This document shows positions 55,214 through 62,824 of a DNA stretch of 64,000 nucleotides, piece after piece. Source of the DNA: a candidate division Zixibacteria bacterium HGW-Zixibacteria-1 (lineage in GTDB: Bacteria > Zixibacteria > MSB-5A5 > GN15 > PGXB01). The stretch spans positions 1 through 64,000 of the forward strand of contig PGXB01000003.1 of the NCBI GenBank assembly GCA_002838945.1. The letters are read 5' to 3'. Both the position numbers and the translations under genes were made by a program. Within the stretch, counting starts at the first letter, position 1. Each line of letters begins with the position of its first letter. Below the pieces are notes generated by a model. The model made no database searches, had not been told where the DNA came from, and saw only the letters and a list, made by a program, of their open reading frames with translations.

Positions 55214-56950
55214 CTACACCGGGTATTCGACTCGGGCGAACCACTCCAGTTCGATCTCCGGAAAGAGCGAATCGCGACGGCTGCAGTCGCCGAAAAATTC
55301 CCAGTCACCGGTTGACGGTTCCTCTCCCCTGATCTTCTTATCCGCCATCTCGGCCAGTCTTTTGAAATCGGAGTAATGATTCGACAGGCGAAGTTCGGCA
55401 TAATCGCGGGCCGACCAGGTCGAGATCAGGAATTGCCAGTCGGAAGCCGACATCAGCATCAATTCACGGGCTGCCTGTTTCATTATATCCACGATTTCAT
55501 TGGCAATATCATTCTTGTGAGTAAAATAATACTGAGCCAACTCGCACATTTTCTTCTCGGATTCATAAATGCGCCGCCAGGTCCACTCATTTTCCTCATT
55601 CAGCCAGATGTAATGGTTGCCGCCCTCGCCCCAGGAACCCTCCGGTATGGAGATAATTTCGGTCGGCTTGACGCGGTCGTAATGTTCGCCCAAAAAAGTC
55701 AGTTCAACGTCGGGATCGGCCGAGACCTTCCTGATAACTTCCTTGAGAAAATGCGGCCCCTCGAACCACCAGTGCCCGAACAGCTCGGCATCAAACGGCG
55801 CCATCAATATTCCGGCCTGCTTATGTTCTTTGTAATGGTTCACCAGAATACCGTGAACCTTGTCGGCGAAATGGCCGGAGTTTTCCGGAATGCGCGCAAT
55901 AGCGCCGCCGAGATCGTATTCCACTTTGTCGGCCAAATCTGATTTGGCGGAGGTTACCGCCCAGTAGCGAAGCCCGCCGGGAAACCGCTTCTTATGGAAA
56001 TCGAGGTAATGCCCGTCGCCGGGATAACCGTGCTCTCCTGACCAGACCAGCAATCCGGTTTCGGGGTCGCGTGTGAAAATAGCGACCGGTTTTTTGCCCT
56101 CGGCGGCCGAGCTGACCAGATAGACATCGCGCGGCGTTTTATCGACATCCACCTCACGCGGCTTATACTGCTCTTCGAAACGTCCCCACAGCCTTTTGAG
56201 GGCCTCAAATCGATCGAGATAAACGCCGATCGATTTGCCGCCTTTGAGAAGGGCCGAATCGACAATAAAATAGTCGAGTCCGTTTTCGGAGAGGAATTCA
56301 TCGGAGCCTTTGCGCGGATAAGCTTCCGTAGATCCATCGATCGGGACCGGCGGAGCCCAGTTATAGCGCGGCCGATAGGCGCATTCGGGCAGCCAGATAC
56401 CCCGGGGTTCGCGCCCGAAATGTTTCCGATAGTTTTTGACCGCCATCTTGGTCTGGGCCTGCAGCGATTCATCACGCGAAAGCAGCGGATAATACCCATG
56501 AGTCGCACCGCAGGTCATAATTTCGAGATAGCCAGCGTCCTGGAGCTTCCTGAATTCGCCTAAAATGTTGTGCCCGATGGCGTTGAATCGGGCCAGAGTA
56601 TCGCCATAAAATTTCTCCCAGAAATGGGCAATTTTAAGCATTCCGGGCTGGCTGTATTTATGAAATTCTTCCTCATCATGCTGTGCCGCTTTGATTTTCT
56701 GTTGCAGGTAATTGACAAATTCGCTCTTGAATGACTCATCGGCCAACTGCTCGCACAAAACAGGCGAAATGTCGAATGTGAGTTTCGGTCTGGCTCCTTC
56801 ACCAATAAGTTCATTCATTATCCTGATGAGCGGCATGTAGGTTTCCGCGGCCGCTTCGGAGAGCCAATCCATGCCGTGCGGCCAGCGTCCATGCGCGATC
56901 ACATAAGGAAGATGATTATGCAATACAAAGGCAAAATAACCCTTAGTCAT
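55214..56950 (-). CDS. GH57 1,4-alpha-glucan branching enzyme-like protein
   Basis: The protein of about 578 residues belongs to glycoside hydrolase family 57, branching-enzyme/DUF1957 type. It starts GYFAFVLHNHLPYV with the HNHLPY motif; catalytic nucleophile Glu189 lies in WLPECAYRP and general acid Asp387 in MAPFDAELFGHWWFEG. The spacing is close to that of the Thermococcus enzyme. It would introduce alpha-1,6 branches into glycogen, in the cytoplasm. The ATG overlaps the DUF3467 stop by eight bases; a longer frame would overlap by 80. Confidence 0.9.
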   Translation of the reverse strand: MTKGYFAFVLHNHLPYVIAHGRWPHGMDWLSEAAAETYMPLIRIMNELIGEGARPKLTFDISPVLCEQLADESFKSEFVNYLQQKIKAAQHDEEEFHKYSQPGMLKIAHFWEKFYGDTLARFNAIGHNILGEFRKLQDAGYLEIMTCGATHGYYPLLSRDESLQAQTKMAVKNYRKHFGREPRGIWLPECAYRPRYNWAPPVPIDGSTEAYPRKGSDEFLSENGLDYFIVDSALLKGGKSIGVYLDRFEALKRLWGRFEEQYKPREVDVDKTPRDVYLVSSAAEGKKPVAIFTRDPETGLLVWSGEHGYPGDGHYLDFHKKRFPGGLRYWAVTSAKSDLADKVEYDLGGAIARIPENSGHFADKVHGILVNHYKEHKQAGILMAPFDAELFGHWWFEGPHFLKEVIRKVSADPDVELTFLGEHYDRVKPTEIISIPEGSWGEGGNHYIWLNEENEWTWRRIYESEKKMCELAQYYFTHKNDIANEIVDIMKQAARELMLMSASDWQFLISTWSARDYAELRLSNHYSDFKRLAEMADKKIRGEEPSTGDWEFFGDCSRRDSLFPEIELEWFARVEYPV

Positions 56951-57275
56951 TCTTGTTTTCTCCACTTGAGATTGAGGATTCAAATCCGATATTTTTTCCA
57001 TGAAGAGCGTCCGGCCCGCCATGAACCTTAATTTCGCCGAACTGCTTTTCGAATTTAGCCAGGTTTTCAGTCAGGGTTTTGTTCATCATTTTAGCGTGGG
57101 CCGGCGTCATAATCACTCTCGATTGAACCTTGGCTTTGGGCATTCCCGGCATTATCCGAATAAAATCGAAGATAATCTCGGTCGGCGAATGGCCAATCAT
57201 AACCATATTGGCATAAGTTCCTTCGGCTTCCTTCTCGCCGAGTTCGATATTTATGCGTTGTTGTTTTAAATCCAT
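56943..57275 (-). CDS. DUF3467 protein
   Basis: The 110-residue protein matches DUF3467: INIELGEKEAEGTYANMV, then ADIEF-like HSPTEIIFDFIRI, PAHAKMMNKTLTENL and a short polar tail. Members are small, cytoplasmic and of unknown function. AGGAG lies upstream of the ATG, and the GH57 gene is translationally coupled behind it. Confidence 0.88.
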   Translation of the reverse strand: MDLKQQRINIELGEKEAEGTYANMVMIGHSPTEIIFDFIRIMPGMPKAKVQSRVIMTPAHAKMMNKTLTENLAKFEKQFGEIKVHGGPDALHGKNIGFESSISSGENKND

Positions 57276-57361
57276 GTTTACTCCTCAATTAAACTTGTAA
57301 GACGTCAAATCTTTTTATATATTGGCAAAAATTTTTAACAACCTAATACGGGTTTCGTCAT

Positions 57362-58375
57362 ATGCCAATAAAGATTGACAGAATTGATAAGATAACAGCA
57401 AATATAGGAAAAGCAAAGATTTTAATTCTTGGCGATATAATGCTTGACGAATATCTCCACGGGCAGGTCAACCGGATTTCTCCTGAAGCGCCGGTCCCGG
57501 TGGTGGAAATTATTACCGAATCGCTCAGCCTAGGCGGCGCGGCCAATGTGGCCAACAATATTGCGGCGCTTGGCAATGAGCCGTTTTTGATCGGGACGGT
57601 GGGCCAGGATGATGCCTCGGTCAAACTCTCGCAACTGCTCAAGGAAAAAGGCATTTCCAGGGATTTTCTGATCAATGACGAGAATCGCCGGACAACCATT
57701 AAAACCCGAATCATTGCACATTCGCAGCAAGTGGTGAGGGCCGATCGCGAGGACGCGGTCGAAGTTTCGGCCGAAGTCGAGGAGCGTATATTCAACAAAT
57801 TTAACTCGATTATCGACGAAATGAACGGCGTGATAATTTCAGACTATGGCAAGGGGGTATTAACCGCTTCACTATTGGAAAAGGTAATTCCAATCTGTCG
57901 TGAGAAAAATATATTTATCGGCGTCGATCCGAAAGAGAGTCATTTTTTCAGATATAAAAAGGTCTCGGTCGTGACGCCGAATCATCATGAGGCCGGATTC
58001 GTGGCCGGACGAAGAATAAAAAACGATGCCGATTTGCGGCAGGTCGGTAAATATCTTCTCGAAAAGCTGGATTCCGATTCCGTCCTGATCACACGTGGCG
58101 AAAAAGGCATGGCCCTGTTCAGCAAAGGCGGGGATATTGATTATTTCCCGACGGTGGCGAAAAAAGTTTATGATGTCACCGGGGCGGGAGATACGGTTGT
58201 GGCCGCCTTTGTCGCGGCAGTCGCCGCCGGAGCCAGTCTGAATGAAGCGACCGAAATAGCTAATTGTGCCGCCGGAATCGTGGTCGGTGAGGTCGGCACG
58301 GCCACTGTCTCGAATGTTGTTCTGACCAGAGAATTAAAACACAATTTTGCCAATGGCGATGATTTCGCGGGATAA
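57362..58375 (+). CDS. hldA: D-glycero-beta-D-manno-heptose-7-phosphate kinase
   Basis: The 337-residue PfkB-family kinase matches the N-terminal half of E. coli HldE: ILGDIMLDEYLHG, ISPEAPVPVVE, LGGAANVANNIAALG and the catalytic GAGDTVVAAF near the end. It phosphorylates heptose 7-phosphate at C1 in ADP-heptose synthesis for LPS core. The adenylyltransferase half is a separate gene two positions downstream. Confidence 0.94.
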   Translation: MPIKIDRIDKITANIGKAKILILGDIMLDEYLHGQVNRISPEAPVPVVEIITESLSLGGAANVANNIAALGNEPFLIGTVGQDDASVKLSQLLKEKGISRDFLINDENRRTTIKTRIIAHSQQVVRADREDAVEVSAEVEERIFNKFNSIIDEMNGVIISDYGKGVLTASLLEKVIPICREKNIFIGVDPKESHFFRYKKVSVVTPNHHEAGFVAGRRIKNDADLRQVGKYLLEKLDSDSVLITRGEKGMALFSKGGDIDYFPTVAKKVYDVTGAGDTVVAAFVAAVAAGASLNEATEIANCAAGIVVGEVGTATVSNVVLTRELKHNFANGDDFAG

Positions 58376-58380
58376 ATTAT

Positions 58381-58821
58381 ATGAATGATTCAGTCAAAAA
58401 TTTCGTCGCATCAAAAAATATTGCAATTTTTGGCGTTTCGCCGTCGGGCAAGAAGTTCGGCAACGCCGTATATAAGACCCTTCGAACCAATGGCTACAAA
58501 GTCATGGCGGTGCATCCGACCGCCGAAACAATTGAGGGCGACAAAGTTTTTACCGGAATATCCACGCTTCCCAACAAGGCAGAAGCCGCCTTTATTTGCC
58601 TGAAGCCGGACAAGGCTGAATCGATAATGGATGATATTATTAATAGCGGAATTAAAAAGGTGTGGTTCCAGCAGGGCGCCGATTTCAGCCGATTGGTCGA
58701 AAAGGCGAAGACAGCCGGATTGGATGTAGTCAGCGGGAAATGTATCATGATGTATGCCGAGCCGGTCGCGGGGGTGCATGCCTTCCATCGCTGGTTATGG
58801 AAGCTGTTCGGGAAGTATTAG
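58381..58821 (+). CDS. CoA-binding domain protein (YccU-like)
   Basis: The 146-residue protein is a single Rossmann-fold CoA-binding domain: NIAIFGVSPSGKKFGNAVY near residue 14, VMAVHPTAETIEG, and VWFQQGADFSRL. Length and order fit the YccU group. It begins 5 bases after hldA. Its role in heptose synthesis is not obvious. Confidence 0.88.
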   Translation: MNDSVKNFVASKNIAIFGVSPSGKKFGNAVYKTLRTNGYKVMAVHPTAETIEGDKVFTGISTLPNKAEAAFICLKPDKAESIMDDIINSGIKKVWFQQGADFSRLVEKAKTAGLDVVSGKCIMMYAEPVAGVHAFHRWLWKLFGKY

Positions 58822-58828
58822 GCTGGTA

Positions 58829-58895
58829 GGTCGAAATCCCTTGCCTGAGACCCGAAGGGTCGAAGGTCCCGAGCATAGCGAGGGAGGTTTCGACA
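58829..58895. repeat. Interspersed palindromic repeat (~65 bp)
   Basis: Outer arms GTCGAAATCCC (58830-58840) and the inverse of GTCGAAACC (58886-58894) enclose two small hairpins, GACCC/GGGTC (58849-58861) and TCCC/GGGA (58867-58885). The three-stem layout is like interspersed intergenic repeats with GGGATTTCGAC ends that occur in many genomes. It sits just before the hldC gene. Confidence 0.65.
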
Positions 58896-58931
58896 TTTTA
58901 AGTGAGTATTCAATTAGATGGACACTTTACT

Positions 58932-59423
58932 ATGTCGAAAAAAATATTTAAAACCGCATCTTCACCGGATACGAAAAAATTAATCAAAAATCTCCGGCGC
59001 TCGAAGAAGAAAATAGTCTTCACCAACGGGGTCTTCGATATCATGCATTTCGGGCATATCGATTATCTCAGGAAGGCGAAGGCGCTCGGTGATATTCTTA
59101 TAGTCGGGCTCAACACCGACAGCTCGGTCAAAAAGTTCAAATCCAAAGAGCGGCCGGTGCAGAATCAAAGTGACCGGGCCGCGATTTTGACGGCTCTCGA
59201 AGCAGTCGATTATGTCATCATGTTTTCCGAAGAAACCCCGGAGAAACTGATACAGATGGTCAGGCCGGATGTGCTGGTGAAAGGCGCCGACTATAAAATA
59301 TCGGAAATTGTCGGGGCCGCTTTCGTGAAATCATACGGCGGCAAAGTCAAAAGAATTAAGCTGGCCAGAGGGCGCTCAACGACCGCGATAATTAAAAAAA
59401 TAAAGCAGATGAAGAATATCTGA
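58932..59423 (+). CDS. hldC: D-glycero-beta-D-manno-heptose 1-phosphate adenylyltransferase
   Basis: The protein of about 163 residues is the C-terminal half of HldE: VFTNGVFDIMHFGHIDYL with the nucleotidyltransferase HxGH, LIVGLNTDSSVK and RPDVLVKGADY. It makes ADP-heptose. The ATG gives the expected start; a GTG ten codons earlier lies in the repeat-derived leader. No clear Shine-Dalgarno is seen. Confidence 0.94.
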   Translation: MSKKIFKTASSPDTKKLIKNLRRSKKKIVFTNGVFDIMHFGHIDYLRKAKALGDILIVGLNTDSSVKKFKSKERPVQNQSDRAAILTALEAVDYVIMFSEETPEKLIQMVRPDVLVKGADYKISEIVGAAFVKSYGGKVKRIKLARGRSTTAIIKKIKQMKNI

Positions 59424-59425
59424 TT

Positions 59426-59629
59426 ATGATTCAGGCATCCGATACCGTGGAGGATCTTCTTAAAATATATCCCGAAATAGATGCCTATTTGATTCGCCGG
59501 GGTATTCGCTGTGTCGTCTGCGGCGAGCCGGTCTGGAGTACGATCGGCGAGTTGATCGAGAACAAGGGGCTTGATGTTGACGAAATGATATCGGAACTGA
59601 ATGATAAATTCGCCGGCGATCAAAAATAA
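59426..59629 (+). CDS. DUF1858-domain small protein
   Basis: The 67-residue protein is a DUF1858-type helical domain (TVEDLLKIYPEIDAYLIRRG), with a CVVCG cysteine pair near residue 29 and a TIGELIE helix. Such domains are annotated as hybrid-cluster-associated redox disulphide domains. It starts two bases after hldC and its 3' end overlaps the convergent secreted gene by ten bases. Confidence 0.8.
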   Translation: MIQASDTVEDLLKIYPEIDAYLIRRGIRCVVCGEPVWSTIGELIENKGLDVDEMISELNDKFAGDQK

Positions 59630-60783
59630 TGCAATCTTTCAACCTCAGCTCTTTTTTGATTTCCCAAAAAGGCCCAGATAAATCTTAGAGAAATCGCCTC
59701 TCCCGCCAGCGCATCGCCCGCGCCGTTTTCAAAATTGGTATGAATGATTCTCAATTGCACCGAAAGATATCTGGTTTCAAAAGGATCATAAAAATACTTT
59801 AACCCGATACCGCCGTTGATATTTATGGCTCTCAGCCAGGTGCTGGAGTTTTTGTTGGAAAGTTTGCGGGCCTGAAGAGTCTCATAGCCGATGCCGCCCA
59901 GAAGATCAAATTGATACCGGTTTTTTTTAACAAGCCCATATCCCGGCTCGAGGCCGATATAAAAATCATAAAATGAATTCGACCCTGCAACCGCGCCGCC
60001 GAAATCGACCAGATAGGATTCTTTTGAATTGACGAATCCGAATAATATGGCCAGATCGCAAAATGCCCGCACTTTCTTTACACTCATTCCGATTCCCACC
60101 TGCGGATGGGTCCCGAAGAAATCATAATTGCCGACGCCCTGCCAGACACCGGCCAGGCCGTACAGGCTCCCGAGCGGGCTGGTCAGAATATTTTTGGCCC
60201 GTGTATGATATTCGCGGGTTATTTTTGATTCGGGGTATTTCCGGTTTCTGAGGGCATCAAAAAAATACGCGGTATCGCCGGTATATAACCGGCAAATAAG
60301 ATATTCTATATTGGTGCTGTCGATATTCATGACACATGAATCGGCGATTCGATGCGTAAGGCTGTCAAATCTGGTATATTTATCAATGTCTTCCTGCGTG
60401 ATGGTATATTCAGAAAAATATAGCGAGGAAGAAACCGGCGGCCAGAATTGATATCTCTTGTTGGAATTATACAATAAATAATCCAGCAGGGTGCTGTCAT
60501 AATTATTTTCATCGAATTGATTCTGAACAATATCTGACAGGATTTTCATCCGATAAACCGGTTCTGCTGCGTTACAAAAACCGGTCACAAAATCGACCAT
60601 GGCATAAATCGAATCGAAGTTCCCGGAATCATAATACTTGATAAATTTATCGAAAGAATTAAATTCAATCAGGATGCAGGGAGGTTTATTGTCGCGATTT
60701 TGTGCAGAGTCATCTTTGATTTGAGCATTTACGGAAATAATAAAGGAAAAGAAAATAAAAAGTAAACCGGGCAAATATTTCAT
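59620..60783 (-). CDS. Secreted protein of unknown function, barrel-like C terminus
   Basis: I do not recognise this protein of about 387 residues. It has a signal peptide (YLPGLLFIFFSFIISVNA) likely cut before QIKDD, an N-terminal half (about 25-215) rich in Asp, Tyr and Ser with helical character, and a C-terminal half with Gly/aromatic strand-turn patterns (GSLYGLAGVWQGVGNYDF onward). This may be a small outer-membrane beta-barrel, and the last residues are polar. The ATG is preferred to in-frame GTGs just upstream. Confidence 0.75.
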   Translation of the reverse strand: MKYLPGLLFIFFSFIISVNAQIKDDSAQNRDNKPPCILIEFNSFDKFIKYYDSGNFDSIYAMVDFVTGFCNAAEPVYRMKILSDIVQNQFDENNYDSTLLDYLLYNSNKRYQFWPPVSSSLYFSEYTITQEDIDKYTRFDSLTHRIADSCVMNIDSTNIEYLICRLYTGDTAYFFDALRNRKYPESKITREYHTRAKNILTSPLGSLYGLAGVWQGVGNYDFFGTHPQVGIGMSVKKVRAFCDLAILFGFVNSKESYLVDFGGAVAGSNSFYDFYIGLEPGYGLVKKNRYQFDLLGGIGYETLQARKLSNKNSSTWLRAININGGIGLKYFYDPFETRYLSVQLRIIHTNFENGAGDALAGEAISLRFIWAFLGNQKRAEVERLHYF

Positions 60784-60850
60784 CGCTGCCACCACTGTTT
60801 TATAAAATGTAAAATTCTTTCTAAGAATAATCGATACGACGACCTCCTAT

Positions 60851-61429
60851 CTAAAATTTCCGGCTTCCCCTTTGAGTGATAGGCACGCCCTTTTTACACA
60901 ACGGGCAGTCATCCGGTTCCCAGGCATCGGCCGAGACCGTGGCCAGCGGCTTGAAAGGATAATCGAATTTAACCTTGCCGCCGGAACGGTCGAGAAATTC
61001 GCCAATACCGACAATATTTGCCTTGTATTTATTGACCAGCTCGATAACTTCGAAAATCGATGTGCCGGTGGTCAGGACATCATCGACAATCAAAACCCTG
61101 GTTCCCTCCTCGATAAAGAAACCGCGCTTGAAGACTCTCCCCTTGCCGTCCTCGGCTGCTTCGGCATAGATGGAATCGACACCAAGATGCTTGGCAACTT
61201 CATAGGCGATGATAATTCCGCCGGTGGTCGGGCCGACCACTAATTCGACATTATCCTTCTCGAAACTTTTGGCCATTTCGATGCATACTTTTTCGCACAT
61301 GCGCGGCTGTCTGAGGATATTAAATTTTTCATAATAAACATCGCTGTGTTTGCCGGAGGTAAGTTTGAAATGTCCTTCCAGCAGGGCGTTTGATTCTCTG
61401 AAGATATCGAGAATATTGGTCTGGCTCAT
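60851..61429 (-). CDS. pyrE: Orotate phosphoribosyltransferase
   Basis: PyrE joins orotate and PRPP in pyrimidine synthesis. The protein of about 192 residues has FKLTSGKHSDVYYEKF, GPTTGGIIIAYEVAK and the PRPP motif VLIVDDVLTTGTS. A C-terminal DDCPLCKKGVP cysteine pair is found in the long archaeal/bacterial group. Its ATG follows the acpS stop by one base. It is 22 kb away from the pyrRBC operon and its leader has no PyrR loop that I can see. Confidence 0.94.
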   Translation of the reverse strand: MSQTNILDIFRESNALLEGHFKLTSGKHSDVYYEKFNILRQPRMCEKVCIEMAKSFEKDNVELVVGPTTGGIIIAYEVAKHLGVDSIYAEAAEDGKGRVFKRGFFIEEGTRVLIVDDVLTTGTSIFEVIELVNKYKANIVGIGEFLDRSGGKVKFDYPFKPLATVSADAWEPDDCPLCKKGVPITQRGSRKF

Positions 61430-61430
61430 T

Positions 61431-61802
61431 TTAGTCTCCGGTAATGATAGCCACGGCGGCGGCCATTTTTCTTTCATGAGTAATAGATACTTTTACTTCT
61501 TTATCAAGAATTCTTTCACGGACGTTATCTTCAAGATGCACATATGGTTTACCATACAGGTCATTTAAAATCTGGATATCGCGAAGATGCACGCCGGAGT
61601 CCAGAAAAGTACCCAGCGCCTTCATGACGGCTTCCTTGGCGGCAAAACGTCCAGCCAGGAACTGTACTTTATTTTGCTTTTCCCGATAGAGAATACGTTC
61701 TTCTTCTCCCAGGACGCGTCTGGCGAACCTTTCCCCCCATTGGCCAAGCGCCTTCCGGACGCGGTCGATTTCAATCAAGTCAATTCCAACCGAGTAGATC
61801 AT
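61431..61802 (-). CDS. acpS: Holo-[acyl-carrier-protein] synthase
   Basis: AcpS moves phosphopantetheine from CoA to the serine of ACP. The protein of about 123 residues has GIDLIEIDRVRKA, the catalytic FAAKEAVMKALG and VSITHERKMAAAV. AGGGAG lies upstream of the ATG. Confidence 0.95.
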   Translation of the reverse strand: MIYSVGIDLIEIDRVRKALGQWGERFARRVLGEEERILYREKQNKVQFLAGRFAAKEAVMKALGTFLDSGVHLRDIQILNDLYGKPYVHLEDNVRERILDKEVKVSITHERKMAAAVAIITGD

Positions 61803-61841
61803 AGTCAAGAAACACTCCCTAATTTCCGATTCAGTTAATAG

Positions 61842-61870
61842 ATAATAATCAATTATATTTTTTTTAGCAA
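61842..61870 (-). promoter_or_regulatory. Candidate promoter for acpS-pyrE
   Basis: Minus strand TTGCTA (61870-61865), 17 bases, TATTAT (61847-61842), in a very A/T-rich stretch. Both boxes deviate from consensus and AT bias makes chance matches likely. Confidence 0.35.
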
Positions 61871-62136
61871 CTGAATGAAAAAATAGATTGCGGTAAGATT
61901 AATTTTCGTATACTATATGTTAGTATTGTTGGAGAGAGGAAGATTTGAAAAATCTCTAACAACTCATTAATGAAGGTCGTCTCTTCTCGGCTGCGCCGAC
62001 GCCGTGACCCACCTTAATGGATGGTAGCGAAGGCAAAATGACGGAAGTGGCTGTAAAAACCCTTTACCGTAAGGGAATGAGGAGTTTTTTCAAACAATTT
62101 ACTCTCTCCAATTTTTATGTACTGAAAAAAATCGAA
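61871..62136. other. Intergenic, no supported gene
   Basis: The stretch holds small hairpins (AGATTT/AAATCT near 61941, CCCTT/AAGGG at 62060-62075) and a GC-richer block at 61975-62040 unlike its flanks, possibly a degraded repeat. A short open frame across the end has no start signal and I do not accept it. Confidence 0.4.
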
Positions 62137-62763
62137 TCAGATCCGGGGGGCGGACTGAAGAATCGGCTGGACCTCGGCATCGGTGATCGACCGGCGCGTC
62201 AGCATGAAATAACATTCATACCCGCTTGAAATAAAATACAACCGGCGCGGTTCGATTTCGACCAACCCGCTTTCCCGTTTGCCTCCGGGAAGCTCAGAGA
62301 AAATATTCAGAACTTCATGCAGATTTTTAAGCACGGCTGAGAATCTTTTATTGAATGCTTCGGATACCTGCGGGTCAAGAAAACATCCTTCATTATCAAT
62401 CCGAAAAACCCGCTCGACGCCGTTGATGCCGGCCAGGGATTCATAAACTGATGCCGTCGTCGGAGGCGCGGCTTTGGTCGCCTTGAAAGTAATATCATCC
62501 GAATAATCTTTACTTTGAATAACCTTAATCACCTCAAGGTGCTGTTTGCGAAGCATCGATTCGACTTTGGTTTTTTGCTCAAAAGTATCGATGGGTGAAT
62601 GAAGGTCCTGCTGAATCTTGTGGATCACCTGGCCGCCGGAAATAACCGACGTGGTCAGCCTCGGATTGGGCCGGTAAGCATATTCCGTCTGTATCTGTAT
62701 TTCCTTCGTACTCTTGACAATACGAGAGGTTCTTCCGGCCGGTATATAATCTGCTTGTGCCAT
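62137..62763 (-). CDS. Hypothetical protein, possibly Roadblock/LC7-like C-terminal domain
   Basis: The 208-residue protein has no signal peptide. Residues 1-95 are polar with no match that I recognise. Residues about 105-205 alternate helix and strand (YESLAGINGVERVFRIDNEG, then LPGGKRESGLVEIE and RRLYFISSGYECYFML), which resembles the Roadblock/LC7 or longin-like fold of small regulators, but this is weak. It follows nrdJ by 61 bases on the same strand across a GC hairpin. Confidence 0.6.
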   Translation of the reverse strand: MAQADYIPAGRTSRIVKSTKEIQIQTEYAYRPNPRLTTSVISGGQVIHKIQQDLHSPIDTFEQKTKVESMLRKQHLEVIKVIQSKDYSDDITFKATKAAPPTTASVYESLAGINGVERVFRIDNEGCFLDPQVSEAFNKRFSAVLKNLHEVLNIFSELPGGKRESGLVEIEPRRLYFISSGYECYFMLTRRSITDAEVQPILQSAPRI

Positions 62764-62778
62764 AAATCAAAATAACTC

Positions 62779-62807
62779 CGGAGGAGGCAATAGTTATACC
62801 TCCTCCG
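62779..62807 (-). terminator. Hairpin between nrdJ and the hypothetical gene
   Basis: CGGAGGAGG and CCTCCTCCG form a nine-base stem with an 11-base loop. On the minus strand it is followed by GAGTTATTTTG, a poor U-run, so it may be a weak terminator or a structure near the next gene's Shine-Dalgarno. Confidence 0.45.
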
Positions 62808-62824
62808 AAATTATATCGGCACAA

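Noticed and set aside
62017-62229. Plus-strand open frame of 70 codons
   Set aside because: It overlaps the end of the hypothetical gene on the other strand, has no Shine-Dalgarno and no similarity.
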